From NCBI GenBank assembly GCA_009829735.1, contig CM020618.1:31906894-31970893 (forward strand): 64,000 nt of DNA. The letters run 5' to 3'. Under the pieces are notes generated by a model. That model did no database searches, was not told the origin of the DNA, and was given only the letters and a program-made list of their open reading frames with translations. Shown here piece after piece: positions 41,362-51,590 of the stretch. The translations under genes and the position numbers were made by a program. The DNA is from Pyropia yezoensis. Lineage: Eukaryota > Rhodophyta > Bangiophyceae > Bangiales > Bangiaceae. Positions within the stretch are counted from its first letter, which is position 1, and the number at the start of each line of letters is the position of its first letter.

Positions 41362-42526
41362 GGCGCCCCCGTCGTTGGGAGGGGCGCAACACACGAGGAT
41401 GGGGCGCCACCAGCTGCGAGTGGCGCATGCGCAAGGGAGCGGGGGGGGGTTGGTGATGTAGGGCGCAGATAGCCGGTCCCGGTGGCGCCCACCGCGCACG
41501 CCCACACAACAAAAACAAACCGCAGCTGCGCACCCGGTGTTTTTCTATCGTTCTTGTTGCGGCGGGTCCCACCCCAAGGCACCTCCTTCCCACCCCCTCT
41601 CCCTCCCCACGAACGTCTGGTTTTCGCAACGGGGTTCTTCGATTGCCGCCGATGGTCCCCGGTTGGAAGGTCCGTCGCCAACGAGCCCGCCGCCTTACCA
41701 TGTCGGCGGCTGGTGGCGCACCGCACCCGGGCGCCGCGGGCGCGTGCCGCCGAGCCGCCGTGTCACGGTCGTCTGCCGCGGCGCCGGTGACCCCACCCCA
41801 ACCGCGAGCAGCACCCGAGTGGCACACTGTGCACGGGAGGAGCGGCGGAGGTCCACTGCGGTGGGTCGGCCGGGCAGGTAACTCCAGCAAAGGGTCTCGT
41901 TGGCGGCACCAGAAGGAAAGATGCCCTGAGCCACCAAGTCGCGCCGTTCCCCGGGTATTTAGGCGCTCTCACTGTGGCGACGGCGGTCCTTCTCCTTGCG
42001 TTGGCAGGTGGAAGCTCCTGCAAGCGCGGCCGACTTCGGGAAGCGGTTGTGTGCTAAGCCGGCGTGAATGCTGTTGCGCGCTGGGCCAACGGCGGAGGTT
42101 CATCTGCTGAGCCGGTGGGGGTGGTGGTGGCGCCGAAAAAAGGCGTGGCAGCGCCGTCGCCGCTGACGGACCCGGGTGGATGAGGTGTGGCAGCGACCAC
42201 GCGGATGGGCTTTCCCGCGCAGGAGCACTACATATGCGGATGCTGTCGGATTGAAGGACCGATACAATCCGATGCGTCGGATCTGAGCTGAAATTTGATT
42301 GGCCCCTGAAAAGGGGGGTGGGCTGGCGGGGCGTTCCGGGGGGGGGGGCGGTGTATCCTGGATATGTGCTTCCAAGGCCGCTCCAGGGCACCCGGTATAA
42401 GTCCACCGCGGCTTACGGGGTCGCCCGCGCCACCGGTCATACTCGGCAGACCGGCCGTCGGACCTCCGCGCGGGCAGCTCTGCCCGCCACGCCTCCTCCC
42501 GCGGTCGACCGCGCCCCCCTTCGTCC

Positions 42527-42557
<31 letters not shown>

Positions 42558-44705
42558 CCCAGAGAACGAAAGCTGTGGCGGAGGGCGAGAGTCCCCTCCT
42601 GCTCCCCCGCGACCGACCCCCCGCCCGCCCCCCGTTTTCATCTCGGCGCTGCTGCCCTTTCCCCCCAGGCAGCAGTCCCCTCCCTGTGGTACAGCTCCCC
42701 CCCTCCAGGACACAGTGTCCTCTCGGCCTAGAGTGCAGGTGGCCTCGTCCAGACCGCTGTGGCTTTTGTTTTTTTTGTCTCCAAGAGACAAGGGCTCGCA
42801 AGACCTCTTTTGTTTTTAAGAGACACGCGCTGATGCTTCTCTCCCCCCTCCAGGAAGGCGCAACGCCCCGCACGCCCTCTCCGTACACCTCATCGACCTA
42901 CCCTTTCCCAGACGTGACGCTGCTTTTTCTTTTTGTCTCCCCAGAGAAACAAGAGTGCTGACTATTTTATCTTCATGTCTCTTAACAGACTGTCTCTCAA
43001 CAGACAAAAGACCCCCCCCCCTAGGGAGGAAGCCACTGCCGCAAGCTCCCACCTCACACCCGCTGAACCTGCCTCTGCCCATCCGTCGCTGAGTGTCAGG
43101 GGGAAGGAAGTACGAATGTCACCTCCCCCTGCCCGACACCACCCGTCCACTTCACCCCCCTCTCCCCCCCCCCCCTCCCCTCAGCCACCGCCGCTGCGGC
43201 GGGTGCCGCGGATACGCGCCGGTGGGCGCCCCACCAGCCACAGCATCGTGACCGCCACCTCCACCACCGCCTCCGCCACGGAGCACCCTTCCCCCCCGAC
43301 CGCTCTCCCGCCCCCCCCCCCCAGCCCCCCTCACTGCTGCAGCTCGGGCAGCGGGGGGGGGGGCGCCCCTAACAAGCGACCGCTCGCCTGCCCAACCCTC
43401 CTCCCAAGCCGCCCTTCCGTCAGCGACCTCTCGGCCGTCCGACCCCCCCCCCCTTGACCGCCGCTCGCCCCGGTGCAGGCACCCCCCAGCGCGCGCGCGA
43501 CCGCCCGACGGCCACCACAAGGGCACAAGCGCAGTGCTGGCAGGGGCGGGGCACACCGCAGCGGCGGCGGCAACCGGGGGGGCGGCAAGAGTGGCGTCGG
43601 CAGCGGCTGGGGGGGCGGCCACAGCGCGAGCGGGAGGCCGCCAACGGCCCAGACCAACAGAAGGAAAGCGGCGGAAGGGGAGGGGGGGGGGGGGAGGGGG
43701 CTGGTTGTGGGGATGGGCGAGGGCGGCGCCGCAGCGGGGAGGGGAGGGGAGAGGCAGAGAAGGCTGGCGGTTGGGGGGGGTGGCGCGGCGCGGGGGCGGC
43801 GGGGGGGAGAGAGCGAAGGTGGCGCGAAGGGGAGGTGAGGGCGCGGGAAGACGGGGGCACGGGGGGGGCCCAGGGTACAAGCGGAGGCCACGATCGCACG
43901 CTCGAGCCGGCCATTCCCTCGATCGCGCAGGGGAGGCCGTGCGCGCGGTTTTTTTATCCCCCAAGGGCGTCGGACTCGGCGCCCGATCGTCGCACGATTG
44001 TGCGTTTCCACCAATCAATACGGTCCGACGGCACTCCGACGATCGACTAGGAATATACATGATATACCATACATATCCCGATACGACTGCGCACGTGCCG
44101 CCGCCAATGGCGGGCCCCCCCATCGGATGTTGGGATCCTCGGCGCCATCCCACAGTGGCCCGTGCCCTTTCGGCTGGAATTGCGTTGTGTGCCCATTTCC
44201 GCCATCAAATCCCGACGCCCGCTTGTGCACCAGGGCCACACCCTCCACCGTGGGGGGGGGCTTCAGTGACCACGCTCGTCGTGGCCGATGGCCCCCAGCG
44301 GAGAGGGCCCCACCGACCAGCCAAAAAAATGGATGCCGTGCGTGGGCGTACGCGCGCGGGCTGGGCATGGGAGATGCATGTGCCGCCGCAGCGAGATTGA
44401 GTGGCTCCCAGAGAGCCATGATGGATCTGGCTCCCCGCGCGCTCCCGTCTCCACGACACTGCGCCCAGTGACGCTGACCGCGGTCGACGCTCGACCCCGC
44501 CGCCACTGCCGACTGTCCCATCGCGAGACTCACCGCGCCCGTGCGCTCACCTGGCTCCCTCCCGCCTTCTTCCCTTGCCGCGGCCTTCCTTGCGCGCACC
44601 CCGCTCTCGTCTCTCTATTCTGCACGTCGGCGATCCAACGAGTGTGCTCTCTGGGGCCCCTCCCCAGCTCCACCCCCTTTTGCCCTGTTTTTTTTTTTTT
44701 TCACC
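41362..44705. other. 3.3 kb region without a recognised gene
   Basis: A TATAAG lies at 42396-42401 in a context like that of Hog gene 1, but no ATG-led frame downstream resembles a known protein. Around 42770-43010, T-rich stretches alternate with GTCTCCAAGAGAC and similar short palindromes. 43150-43900 is low complexity with open frames on both strands. 44040-44100 is AT-richer and may belong to the petC promoter. Confidence 0.5.
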
Positions 44706-45380
44706 ATGGCGGCGTTCGTAGCGGCCGCCCCCGTTGGCGCGCGCTCCATGGCGGGGGCCGCGGTGACCCGCCGCCATACCTGCGCGCGGGTGGGCCCCCC
44801 GTCGGTGACCCGCCCCGCGACCTTGCGGATGGTGGCGAGCGCCTCGGAGGAGGAGTCGATGGTCCCCGATATGGACAAGCGCAACACGATGAACCTGCTG
44901 CTGGCGGGGGCCGCGAGTTCGGTGGCCCTCGGCTGTCTCGGGCCCTATGCGCTCTTCTTTGTCCCCGTCGGTTCGGCCGGCAGCGGCGGCGGCCTCGTTG
45001 CGCGCGACGCGGCCGGCAACGCGCTCGCTGCCGAGCCCTACCTCGCTTCTCGCCCCGCCAACAGCCGGGAGCTGGTGCTCGGCCTGCAGGGGGAGGCCAC
45101 CTACCTGATTGTGGATGCGGACAAGGCGATCGAGCCGTTTGCGCTCAACGCCGTCTGCACCCACCTGGGCTGTGTGGTGCCGTGGGTGGCGGCGGAGAAT
45201 AAGTTCAAGTGCCCCTGCCACGGCTCCCAGTACGACCGCAACGGCAAGGTAATCCGTGGGCCGGCGCCGCTTAGCTTGGCGTTGGAGCACGTGGACATCA
45301 ACGCGGACGGGCAGATTGTGCTGTCCAGCTGGAAGGACACGGACTTCCGCACGGGCGATGCGCCGTGGTGGAACTTTTGA
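44706..45380 (+). CDS. petC: Rieske iron-sulfur subunit of the cytochrome b6f complex
   Basis: The 224-residue protein starts at the ATG at 44706 after a T-rich leader. Residues 1 to about 45 are an Ala/Arg-rich plastid transit peptide. A membrane anchor follows (MNLLLAGAASSVALGCLGPY), preceded by a Lys-Arg pair (DKRNT), as usual for thylakoid targeting of PetC. The 2Fe-2S cluster ligands are in CTHLGC and CPCHGSQYD, each giving one Cys and one His, with the second Cys of each forming the stabilising disulfide. The closing DAPWWNF is typical of PetC. In photosynthesis it passes electrons from plastoquinol to cytochrome f in the thylakoid lumen. In red algae petC is nuclear, which fits the transit peptide. 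It converges with the DUF1517 gene 424 bases downstream. No intron is needed. Confidence 0.95.
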   Translation: MAAFVAAAPVGARSMAGAAVTRRHTCARVGPPSVTRPATLRMVASASEEESMVPDMDKRNTMNLLLAGAASSVALGCLGPYALFFVPVGSAGSGGGLVARDAAGNALAAEPYLASRPANSRELVLGLQGEATYLIVDADKAIEPFALNAVCTHLGCVVPWVAAENKFKCPCHGSQYDRNGKVIRGPAPLSLALEHVDINADGQIVLSSWKDTDFRTGDAPWWNF

Positions 45381-45804
45381 GCAGACGAGCGTGTAGTGGG
45401 GCGGGGGCGAGGGGGTGACCCGGTGGACTGGGGTTTTAGTGCGAGTGGGTTATTTGTGCTCGAGAGTTTTTCTTCATTCTTTTTTTTTTGGTCATCTCTG
45501 TGCGCGCTGCGCTCCCCCTTCTTGTCGTCTTCCTCTAGAGGCAGCGTTGGCGCGCACCACTTTTGTGACGTTGTACGGCAGTTTGCTTTCTGCGTGTGAT
45601 CAGGGCGCGGCGGGGGCCCACCCGTTTTCGGTAGAAGGGCTGTGTGCAGGGCCCAACGGTACGTGCGCGTCACGTGCTCCTATCCGACTCTGCTCCGCAC
45701 ACCGCCCTTGCCCACTCGAATTAATCAAACTGGAAGCCCGTGAGACTGCCGCGATAGGGGAGTCATCGGCCCATATACATCCGCCCTCCCCCCCGCTCGC
45801 CCAT
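45381..45804. other. Convergent intergenic region between petC and the DUF1517 gene
   Basis: Both genes end here, so it should hold both 3' ends and polyadenylation sites. It contains a T-rich patch near 45470-45490. No gene is seen. Confidence 0.6.
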
Positions 45805-47468
45805 TTAGCCCACGCGCATCAGCTCGGGGTGATCAGCGAGCATTTCCTCCTCTGAGAGCGTGTCCCCCTCCTCTTGGGGCGCCCACAACACCTCCAGCGC
45901 ATGCATGTCCTCGGTGGACACCGCGGCAAGGGCGTCCAGCGCCCGCCACACGTGGCTCACGGACGAGATGCGGCGGGGCAGGGCGGCGCGCAGGCCACCC
46001 GTGGCGGCCACCACCATCGTTACCACAATGTACGCGGCAGGCGGCGGGGTGACGGCACGGCGCGCCTCCTCCTCCGGCCGCCGCCGCCGGTCCACCGTGT
46101 GGACGCCGCGGCCGCCAACGTTAGAGAGGGTCTCTGCTTCCAGCTTGACCCGCTCCGCGACGCTGCGCGCACCGTACACCCCTTCCGCCGTCGACAGGGG
46201 CTGCTCGACCGCCTCCACCGCCGCGTGTGTCCAATAGTCGGGGTGCCGTCCGAGCGCGACGGCAACCTCGGAGGCCACCTCGGCCAGGCCCCGCGCCGAC
46301 GCGGTATTGGCCCGCCGGGTCAGGTCGTCCAGGTCGTGCTGGAGGCCCCGCGCCGATGCTAGGAGCCCGACCTTGACCGTTGCCACCGTCGCCTGGGGAT
46401 TCCCGTCAACGGCACCCACCCAGCTGTCATCGCCGCCACCGTCCCAGTCTACGACGTCCAACTGGTCGTGGGTGGTATCAGCCCGACCGACGGGGACACT
46501 CGCCCCAGCCCCAATGGCCAGCATGAAGACCATCACAAAACACAAGGCAAGGATGGTGCTGGCGATAGGGACCATCCAGCCTTCCCCGCCTACGGAAACC
46601 GCGGGAGCCGGCCGCGGCGAGTACACACGGGGCAGGACGAGAACGTCCGCACCGCCATAGCCGCCGCCGCCGCCGCTGTCCGGGTCCAGGCCGCGGTGGC
46701 CGTGGCGGAAACGATAGGGGCGCAGCTCGTAGCCGCCCCCCCCCCCCCCCCCCCCAACCCCCCTCGCGACGGCGCCGACGACCGCCGCCGCGACTCCGAC
46801 GACCGCCGGGAGGGCGCCGACGACCGCCGGGAGGACCCCGACGACCGCGACCGCGACGGCGTCGACCGGGGGGCGGAGCGCAAGGTGGACCCCCCGACGC
46901 GGCCGCCGCTACGGGCGGCCAGCGCCGCCGGGGGGGAGGTCCCCGCCAGGACGAGCAGCAGCGCCACCGCCGCCAGGACCGCCGCCCGCCGGGTGGACCG
47001 GAGCCACCCGAGCAGGCCGCCGGGGGGGGGGGGAGGGGCGCGAGGAGCAACGAGGGGGGGGGGCACCCCCACGCGCGTCTCCCCAATGGCGGCCGCCGCG
47101 GGCGTCACGGCGCGGGGCCACCCGCGGGGCCCGCCCGGCGGCCCGCCGGGGGGGACCCCCACCCGTGGGGCGGGGGGGTGGAGCGGGGCGGCCGCCGCGG
47201 GCGGCCGCCGAACGGGGGTGGCCACCCCCAAGACGGGGCGCCGTGGCCGTGGCCGAGCCGCCACCGTCGCCGCCGCCGCCGCCGCCGAGGGTGGAAGCCG
47301 CACGGGTGTGCCAGCCGCCCAGCCGTGGCGGCGGGAAGGGGGGCAAGCCGCCGCCGCCGCCGCCGCTGCCGCCCTGCAGTCGGGGAGAAGCAAGGGGGTG
47401 GGGGCCCCAGCGACAAAGGCTGCCAGGCTGGCCGTGGGCGGTCGGGGGGGGCCAGGGGCGGCGGCCAT
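45805..47468 (-). CDS. DUF1517 family plastid membrane protein, split by a poly-G frame change
   Basis: Two frames together give one protein. The upstream frame (ATG at 47468) codes for a long Pro/Ala-rich transit peptide, a membrane segment (RAAVLAAVALLLVLAG), then ALAARSGGRVGGSTLRSAP, a hallmark of DUF1517, and an Arg/Ser-rich and Gly-rich linker. At the run of 20 C (plus strand) at 46736-46755 the frame changes. The downstream frame continues GGYELRPYRFRHGHRGL, a second membrane segment (ASTILALCFVMVFMLAIG), and the conserved domain (VKVGLLASARGLQHDL, YIVVTMVVAATGGL, LEVLWAPQEEGDTLSEEEML). Restoring frame needs a length change of +1 or -2 in the run, most simply an assembly error. The family occurs in cyanobacteria and plastids; its role is not established. 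The start is uncertain because upstream in-frame GTGs exist. Confidence 0.8.
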
Positions 47469-47735
47469 TCGTGCAGCGCAAGCCACCAGCGACGGTGCGT
47501 GAGGGGGGGAGGGCGCGTCAACGCGGAGGGAAGGGCGAGGGAAATAGGACGGCAGGAGGAAGGCAAGCTGGTACAGGGGGGGGGGGCGGGCCTCCGCGGA
47601 GGACAGTGTGAGCAGCGCGGCTGCCGCGTTTGCCGTCAGATCTCACGCAGTTTTGAACAGACACGGGCGCGCCCGGCACCGCGATGAGTGATGGGGACAT
47701 AGACAACTATGCAACGTGCTCCGCTCTGCTGCAGC

Positions 47736-47981
47736 TAGTGTCTATTCTACCTTGAGCTTCATTTGAATCTTTTAGATTCATATGAAGCTCATTTTCAATC
47801 CAGTTTTCTTGTGGACTGGGTCATCCTGTCTTGTTTCGGACAGCAGAGACGTGGTCAGCGCTGTCAGTTTACCCTTGGAGCCAATTATGGTCCCTAAACT
47901 CACGGTAGTTTCACGGCAAGGCGGACTTTCCGTCTCGGGACGGATTCATATGAATCTTTTGCAAGGTAGAATAGACACTAG
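47736..47981. mobile_element. MITE with perfect 20 bp inverted ends
   Basis: The 246-base element begins CTAGTGTCTATTCTACCTTG (47736-47755) and ends in its exact complement (47962-47981). If the outer CTAG holds a TA target duplication, as in Tc1/mariner-type MITEs, the repeat proper starts at GTGTC. Just inside the left end, GAGCTTCATTTGAATC faces GATTCATATGAAGCTC, giving a further hairpin, and GATTCATATGAATC recurs near the right end. There is no coding capacity. A related start (CTAGTGTCTA) occurs at 4467. Confidence 0.8.
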
Positions 47982-48016
47982 GGTCACGCAGTATCCTCCA
48001 GACACACATATGTGTG

Positions 48017-48140
48017 TACTGTGCTTCCTGTAAAAGGTGGATGTTGAAGGGACGTGAGGTGAGGGATCCATTGGTTCAGACAGCGATTTTCATCACCTTC
48101 ACGTACCGTCAACATCCATTTTTTTACAGGAAGCACTGTA
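48017..48140. mobile_element. Palindromic MITE flanked by TA
   Basis: From TA at 48017 to TA at 48140, the arms read CTGTGCTTCCTGTAAAA and, inverted, CAGTGCTTCCTGTAAAA, followed by GGATGTTGA and its complement. About 26 of the first 30 positions pair. The element is about 120 bases long and non-coding. The TA flanks fit a Tc1/mariner-like family. It lies 14 bases from the target duplication of the large hAT element, so this locus has been hit repeatedly. Confidence 0.75.
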
Positions 48141-48154
48141 GCCTATATAGTAGG

Positions 48155-48162
48155 CTCCAGGT
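48155..48162. repeat. Left target-site duplication of the hAT element (CTCCAGGT)
   Basis: Identical to 55287-55294 and directly adjacent to the left terminal repeat. Confidence 0.93.
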
Positions 48163-48202
48163 TAGGCTTGGGTATCACGCGCTAGGCTTGGGTATCACGC
48201 GC
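48163..48202 (+). repeat. Left terminal inverted repeat, duplicated in tandem
   Basis: Two back-to-back copies of the same 20 bp unit (48163-48182 and 48183-48202). Only the outer one abuts the target duplication. Confidence 0.93.
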
Positions 48203-48346
48203 CCAAAACCCGCGCGTGACGTGCGATCACGCCCGATCACGCCCGATCACGGCGTAGTCACGCCCTTTTGAGAGCGTGTCACGCACAAAGTAGCACACCT
48301 ATATTTCAATTTCAATGCATTGAAACACCCACTGTTATACATTGGA

Positions 48347-51300
48347 TCACGCCTCGAGCTCCACTCCATACTTGCTGATCGCGTCTCGCAGGTACCACGA
48401 GGAGTCGAAGACCTTGCACAGCAGCACAACTGGCGCCGCCGTCCGCGCGTCTCCAACGCCATTTGCCGCCCCTGGCACGCCTCTGCCGCTGGGCGACGGC
48501 ACTGCGGGTCCACCGGTCGACCCCTGTGAGCCGCAGCGACGCAGCAGCTCGCTGTACCTTGCCATTGCAACCTCGTCCGAGAACTCCCGCTCCGCGCCAC
48601 CGCCGTCAACGTCTTGGGCGTCGAGCTCGTCGGGCGTAGGATGACCCGTCCGACTGCACAGAGCTAACTCCTCGTCCAGCTCTTCCCGCAGGGACCGGCC
48701 CGTCTCCCGCAGCTCGTCAAAGTCATTCACGGGAGCCACCTCAGGCGTGGAGCCGTCCGGGGGCGCCTGAGAACGAGCATGGCTGGAACGTACGCCGTCC
48801 GTGTCAGCGACGGCGATGTCCTCCTCGTCCTCCATCAGACAGCCGGGCGTAAACGCCTCCCTTGCACTCTTGTCCTTGGCGTGCTCCGCGCGCAGGTGCA
48901 GCATCACACGAGTCATGCTTGTCAGGCGGGCCACGTCGAGCCGGGAGCGCGCCGGCGTGTTGGCAAGGCCCATCCCCGACCATACGCGCTCCATCTCCGC
49001 CGCGTGGCAGCACACCGACAGGAGCCGCTGCGCCACCTGCTGGAGCGCCGTTCCGTTGAACTCGGAGCACATGGCCCACATCACCACCGCGGGAATACGG
49101 GCAGTAGTGCCGTTGGGGTTGAACAACAAGAGGGAGTCGGGCCCGTCAGCGAGATACTTCACCAAGGCCGCAATGGCCCTCCGCGTGACCGCCGCCGACT
49201 GCTCACCCTGCAGCGTCCCGAAGCGCGCGGCCAAGCGCACAAAGTGCTCGACCACGTTGTCCACAGCCGCAAAGCACCCGTGCTGCGTACACAGGCCTGT
49301 CAGAGCCCGCTCAGGGTCCAGCACGTGCGCGAGCACCAGCTCACTGACGTTGTAGTATCGCGTGAAGCGCCACTGCAAGATCTTGAGGGTCGCGCCGCTG
49401 AGCTGGTGGATGATGGCGCGTACGGAAGGGTCGGCAGCGAGCACAAACGGGGGGGCCAAGGTGCCAGACCCATCAGCCGCCAGCGTTGCCGTTTCCGAAC
49501 GAAGCTTGAGGAAGTAGGCGTGCAGGCGGCCAAATGAGGAGGCCACGTCCGCCAGGTTGGCGTTGCGGCGCTCGGCCATCCCAATCTCCTTGACGATCGG
49601 CAGCAGCATCTTGCACAGGACACGCACCATGGACCAAAAGCGGCGGCTACGCAGCTCGTCAATGACCGCGCCGCCATTCATGGTAGCCAGCAGCGCCGCA
49701 TCGTCGCAGTACTTCGTGGAGAACAGGTCGAGCGCCGGCTTCAGCTCCAGCAGCCGGTGCGCCATGCCGTAATGAGAGTACCAGCGTGTCTCCCCCTTGG
49801 TCACGAACGCCAGGCGCTTCACCATCAGGGCCTCAAGCAGGCCCATGAACTTAGTAGAGTTCCTGAACCAGCCGACGACCATGACCATCTTAGCGACGAT
49901 GGGGGCCAACGACTCGTGGTTCAGGATGCCGCCCGTCATGAGGTTCAGCTGGTGCGGGAAGCAGGCGACGATGATCAGGGACTCGTTGGCAGAGGCGAGC
50001 ATCTTCTTGGCCAGGACATTCGAGCTCGCCGAGTCACTGACCAGACCCACCACCATCGACGGGCACGTGGCCAGACGCTCTCCGGTGGGCTGCGGGAGGG
50101 CAAACTCGCCCGCCGCCCCAGCCTTTTGCACCTCCTCCTCCACAGCGCCTTTCACCAGCTCCGCCGTCTCCGGGACGCCAGTGATGTCGACCGTCCCGCG
50201 GAAGTCCGATGACACCACCCCGTCAGTCATGCCCACGTTGGTGCACACCAGCCCCAGCAGCTTGCGGGCGGCCCGACTCTTCCACCCGTCAAAGGAGATG
50301 GTAACGTAGGCTCCCTTGAAGTAGATCTTCATAAAGGCGTCGATAACCGCCTGCAGCAGACGACGCAGGACGGGGCCACGCATGGTCTTGCGGTCGGGAA
50401 GCGCCTTGAGTCCGCGCATCCACTTGGAAAAAAGGTGGCGCCAGGCAGGAGCGTCCAGCACATTGAACGGGATGGATGAGAAGAGGAGGGCGGCCAGAAG
50501 GTCGTCCTGGAACTCCCTGGTCATGCTGGGGGTCCACGCTCGCGTCAGATGGGAATCCATGGGACCGCCGGTGCTTGTCCCGCTGCCGCTTGATGCCGAT
50601 GCGTTGAGCTTACGTTGCTTGCGAGACGGGGAAGAAGAGTCGTCCTCGGCCGCGTCCAGTCTTGCTCGACGCGTCGCAAAGTTGCACTTGGTAGCCAGGT
50701 GCGTGGCCATCACGTCAGCCCTGCCGTTGATGGGTGTCCTGCTCTTCTTGGCGCGCACGCAGAAGAGGCAAAACACCTCCTTAGTCCTAGATGTGGGACT
50801 GTAGTCCTTGGTGCCTTGCTCAAAGTACCCCCACACCTTTCGCACCTTGTCCCTTGTGCGCTTGCTCCCAGAGGCTGGGTTGGCGGCTGTCGTGGCGTCC
50901 GTAGACTGGGAGTTGGGCCTTGGTGCCTCGTCGCCGCCGGCCGCAGCCGGCGCGCCCGCCGCAACCGCGGCACCCACCGCTCCCGCCGCACCCGCCACAC
51001 CGTCCGCAGCTGTCGCGTTAGGCGCTTGCGGTCGGTCCGACTCGCCTGCCACACCAGCCGCCGTCTCGCCTGCCGTTGCCGCCGTGGTTGGCGCCCCCGC
51101 CCCTGCCGTTGACGCCGGAGCTGTCTCCCCCGCCCTTGCCGCCGCCGCCGTGGATGGTTCCCTCGCCCTTGCCGCCGCCGCCGTGGATGGCTCCCTCGCC
51201 CTTGCCGCCGCCGCCGTGGGTGCCGCGCCCAACCTTGCCGCCAACGCCATCCTTGCCGCCATCGCCGCCGCCGTCCTTGTCGTGTCGTCTGCACCGCCGT

Positions 51301-51394
51301 CGAAAGTGTAGTAATCGTCCTCGTCCGTCGCGCGTGTCACCACACGAGCCGCAGCCAATGCCGCCGCCACGGCGGCGTTCTCGTCGTTTAGCAT
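48347..51394 (-). CDS. hAT-family transposase 2 (BED finger, DUF659)
   Basis: The intact frame gives 1015 residues. The first 180 are Ala-rich with tandem AREPSTAAAA-type repeats. A BED-type zinc finger follows (KVWGYFEQGTKDY, VFCLFCVRAKKS, MATHLATKC). The DUF659-type catalytic region contains VTISFDGWKSRAARKLLGL (first Asp), VVGLVSDSASSNVLAKKM (second Asp) and VACFPHQLNLMTGGI (Cys-x2-His). TKGETRWYSHYGMAHRL matches the conserved Trp block. The dimerisation part has LLSVCCHAAEMERVWSGMGL with the catalytic-type Glu. It would excise and reinsert the element that encloses it. Its stop lies about 160 bases from the left terminal repeat. It is not closely similar to transposase 1. The lack of any stop or shift suggests a potentially active copy. 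Confidence 0.93.
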   Translation of the reverse strand: MLNDENAAVAAALAAARVVTRATDEDDYYTFDGGADDTTRTAAAMAARMALAARLGAAPTAAAARAREPSTAAAARAREPSTAAAARAGETAPASTAGAGAPTTAATAGETAAGVAGESDRPQAPNATAADGVAGAAGAVGAAVAAGAPAAAGGDEAPRPNSQSTDATTAANPASGSKRTRDKVRKVWGYFEQGTKDYSPTSRTKEVFCLFCVRAKKSRTPINGRADVMATHLATKCNFATRRARLDAAEDDSSSPSRKQRKLNASASSGSGTSTGGPMDSHLTRAWTPSMTREFQDDLLAALLFSSIPFNVLDAPAWRHLFSKWMRGLKALPDRKTMRGPVLRRLLQAVIDAFMKIYFKGAYVTISFDGWKSRAARKLLGLVCTNVGMTDGVVSSDFRGTVDITGVPETAELVKGAVEEEVQKAGAAGEFALPQPTGERLATCPSMVVGLVSDSASSNVLAKKMLASANESLIIVACFPHQLNLMTGGILNHESLAPIVAKMVMVVGWFRNSTKFMGLLEALMVKRLAFVTKGETRWYSHYGMAHRLLELKPALDLFSTKYCDDAALLATMNGGAVIDELRSRRFWSMVRVLCKMLLPIVKEIGMAERRNANLADVASSFGRLHAYFLKLRSETATLAADGSGTLAPPFVLAADPSVRAIIHQLSGATLKILQWRFTRYYNVSELVLAHVLDPERALTGLCTQHGCFAAVDNVVEHFVRLAARFGTLQGEQSAAVTRRAIAALVKYLADGPDSLLLFNPNGTTARIPAVVMWAMCSEFNGTALQQVAQRLLSVCCHAAEMERVWSGMGLANTPARSRLDVARLTSMTRVMLHLRAEHAKDKSAREAFTPGCLMEDEEDIAVADTDGVRSSHARSQAPPDGSTPEVAPVNDFDELRETGRSLREELDEELALCSRTGHPTPDELDAQDVDGGGAEREFSDEVAMARYSELLRRCGSQGSTGGPAVPSPSGRGVPGAANGVGDARTAAPVVLLCKVFDSSWYLRDAISKYGVELEA

Positions 51395-51419
51395 CGACGG
51401 AGGCGGGGGTGTGGGGTGA

Positions 51420-51590
51420 GTGTGGGAGTGGGTGTGGGGGGCAGGGGGAGTGAGAGGGGGCGGGGGAATAGGTGGGTGTGGGAGTGGGTGTGGGGGGCAG
51501 GGGGAGTGAGAGGGGGCGGGGGAACAGGTGGGTGTGGGAGTAGGTGGGGGGGGCAGTGGGAGAGGGCGGGGGAACAGGTGGGTGTGGACG
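51420..51590. repeat. Minisatellite upstream of hAT transposase 2
   Basis: About three units of roughly 58 bases around GTGTGGGAGTGGGTGTGGGG and GAGAGGGGGCGGGGGAA. It lies in what would be the 5' leader of the transposase gene. Confidence 0.8.
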
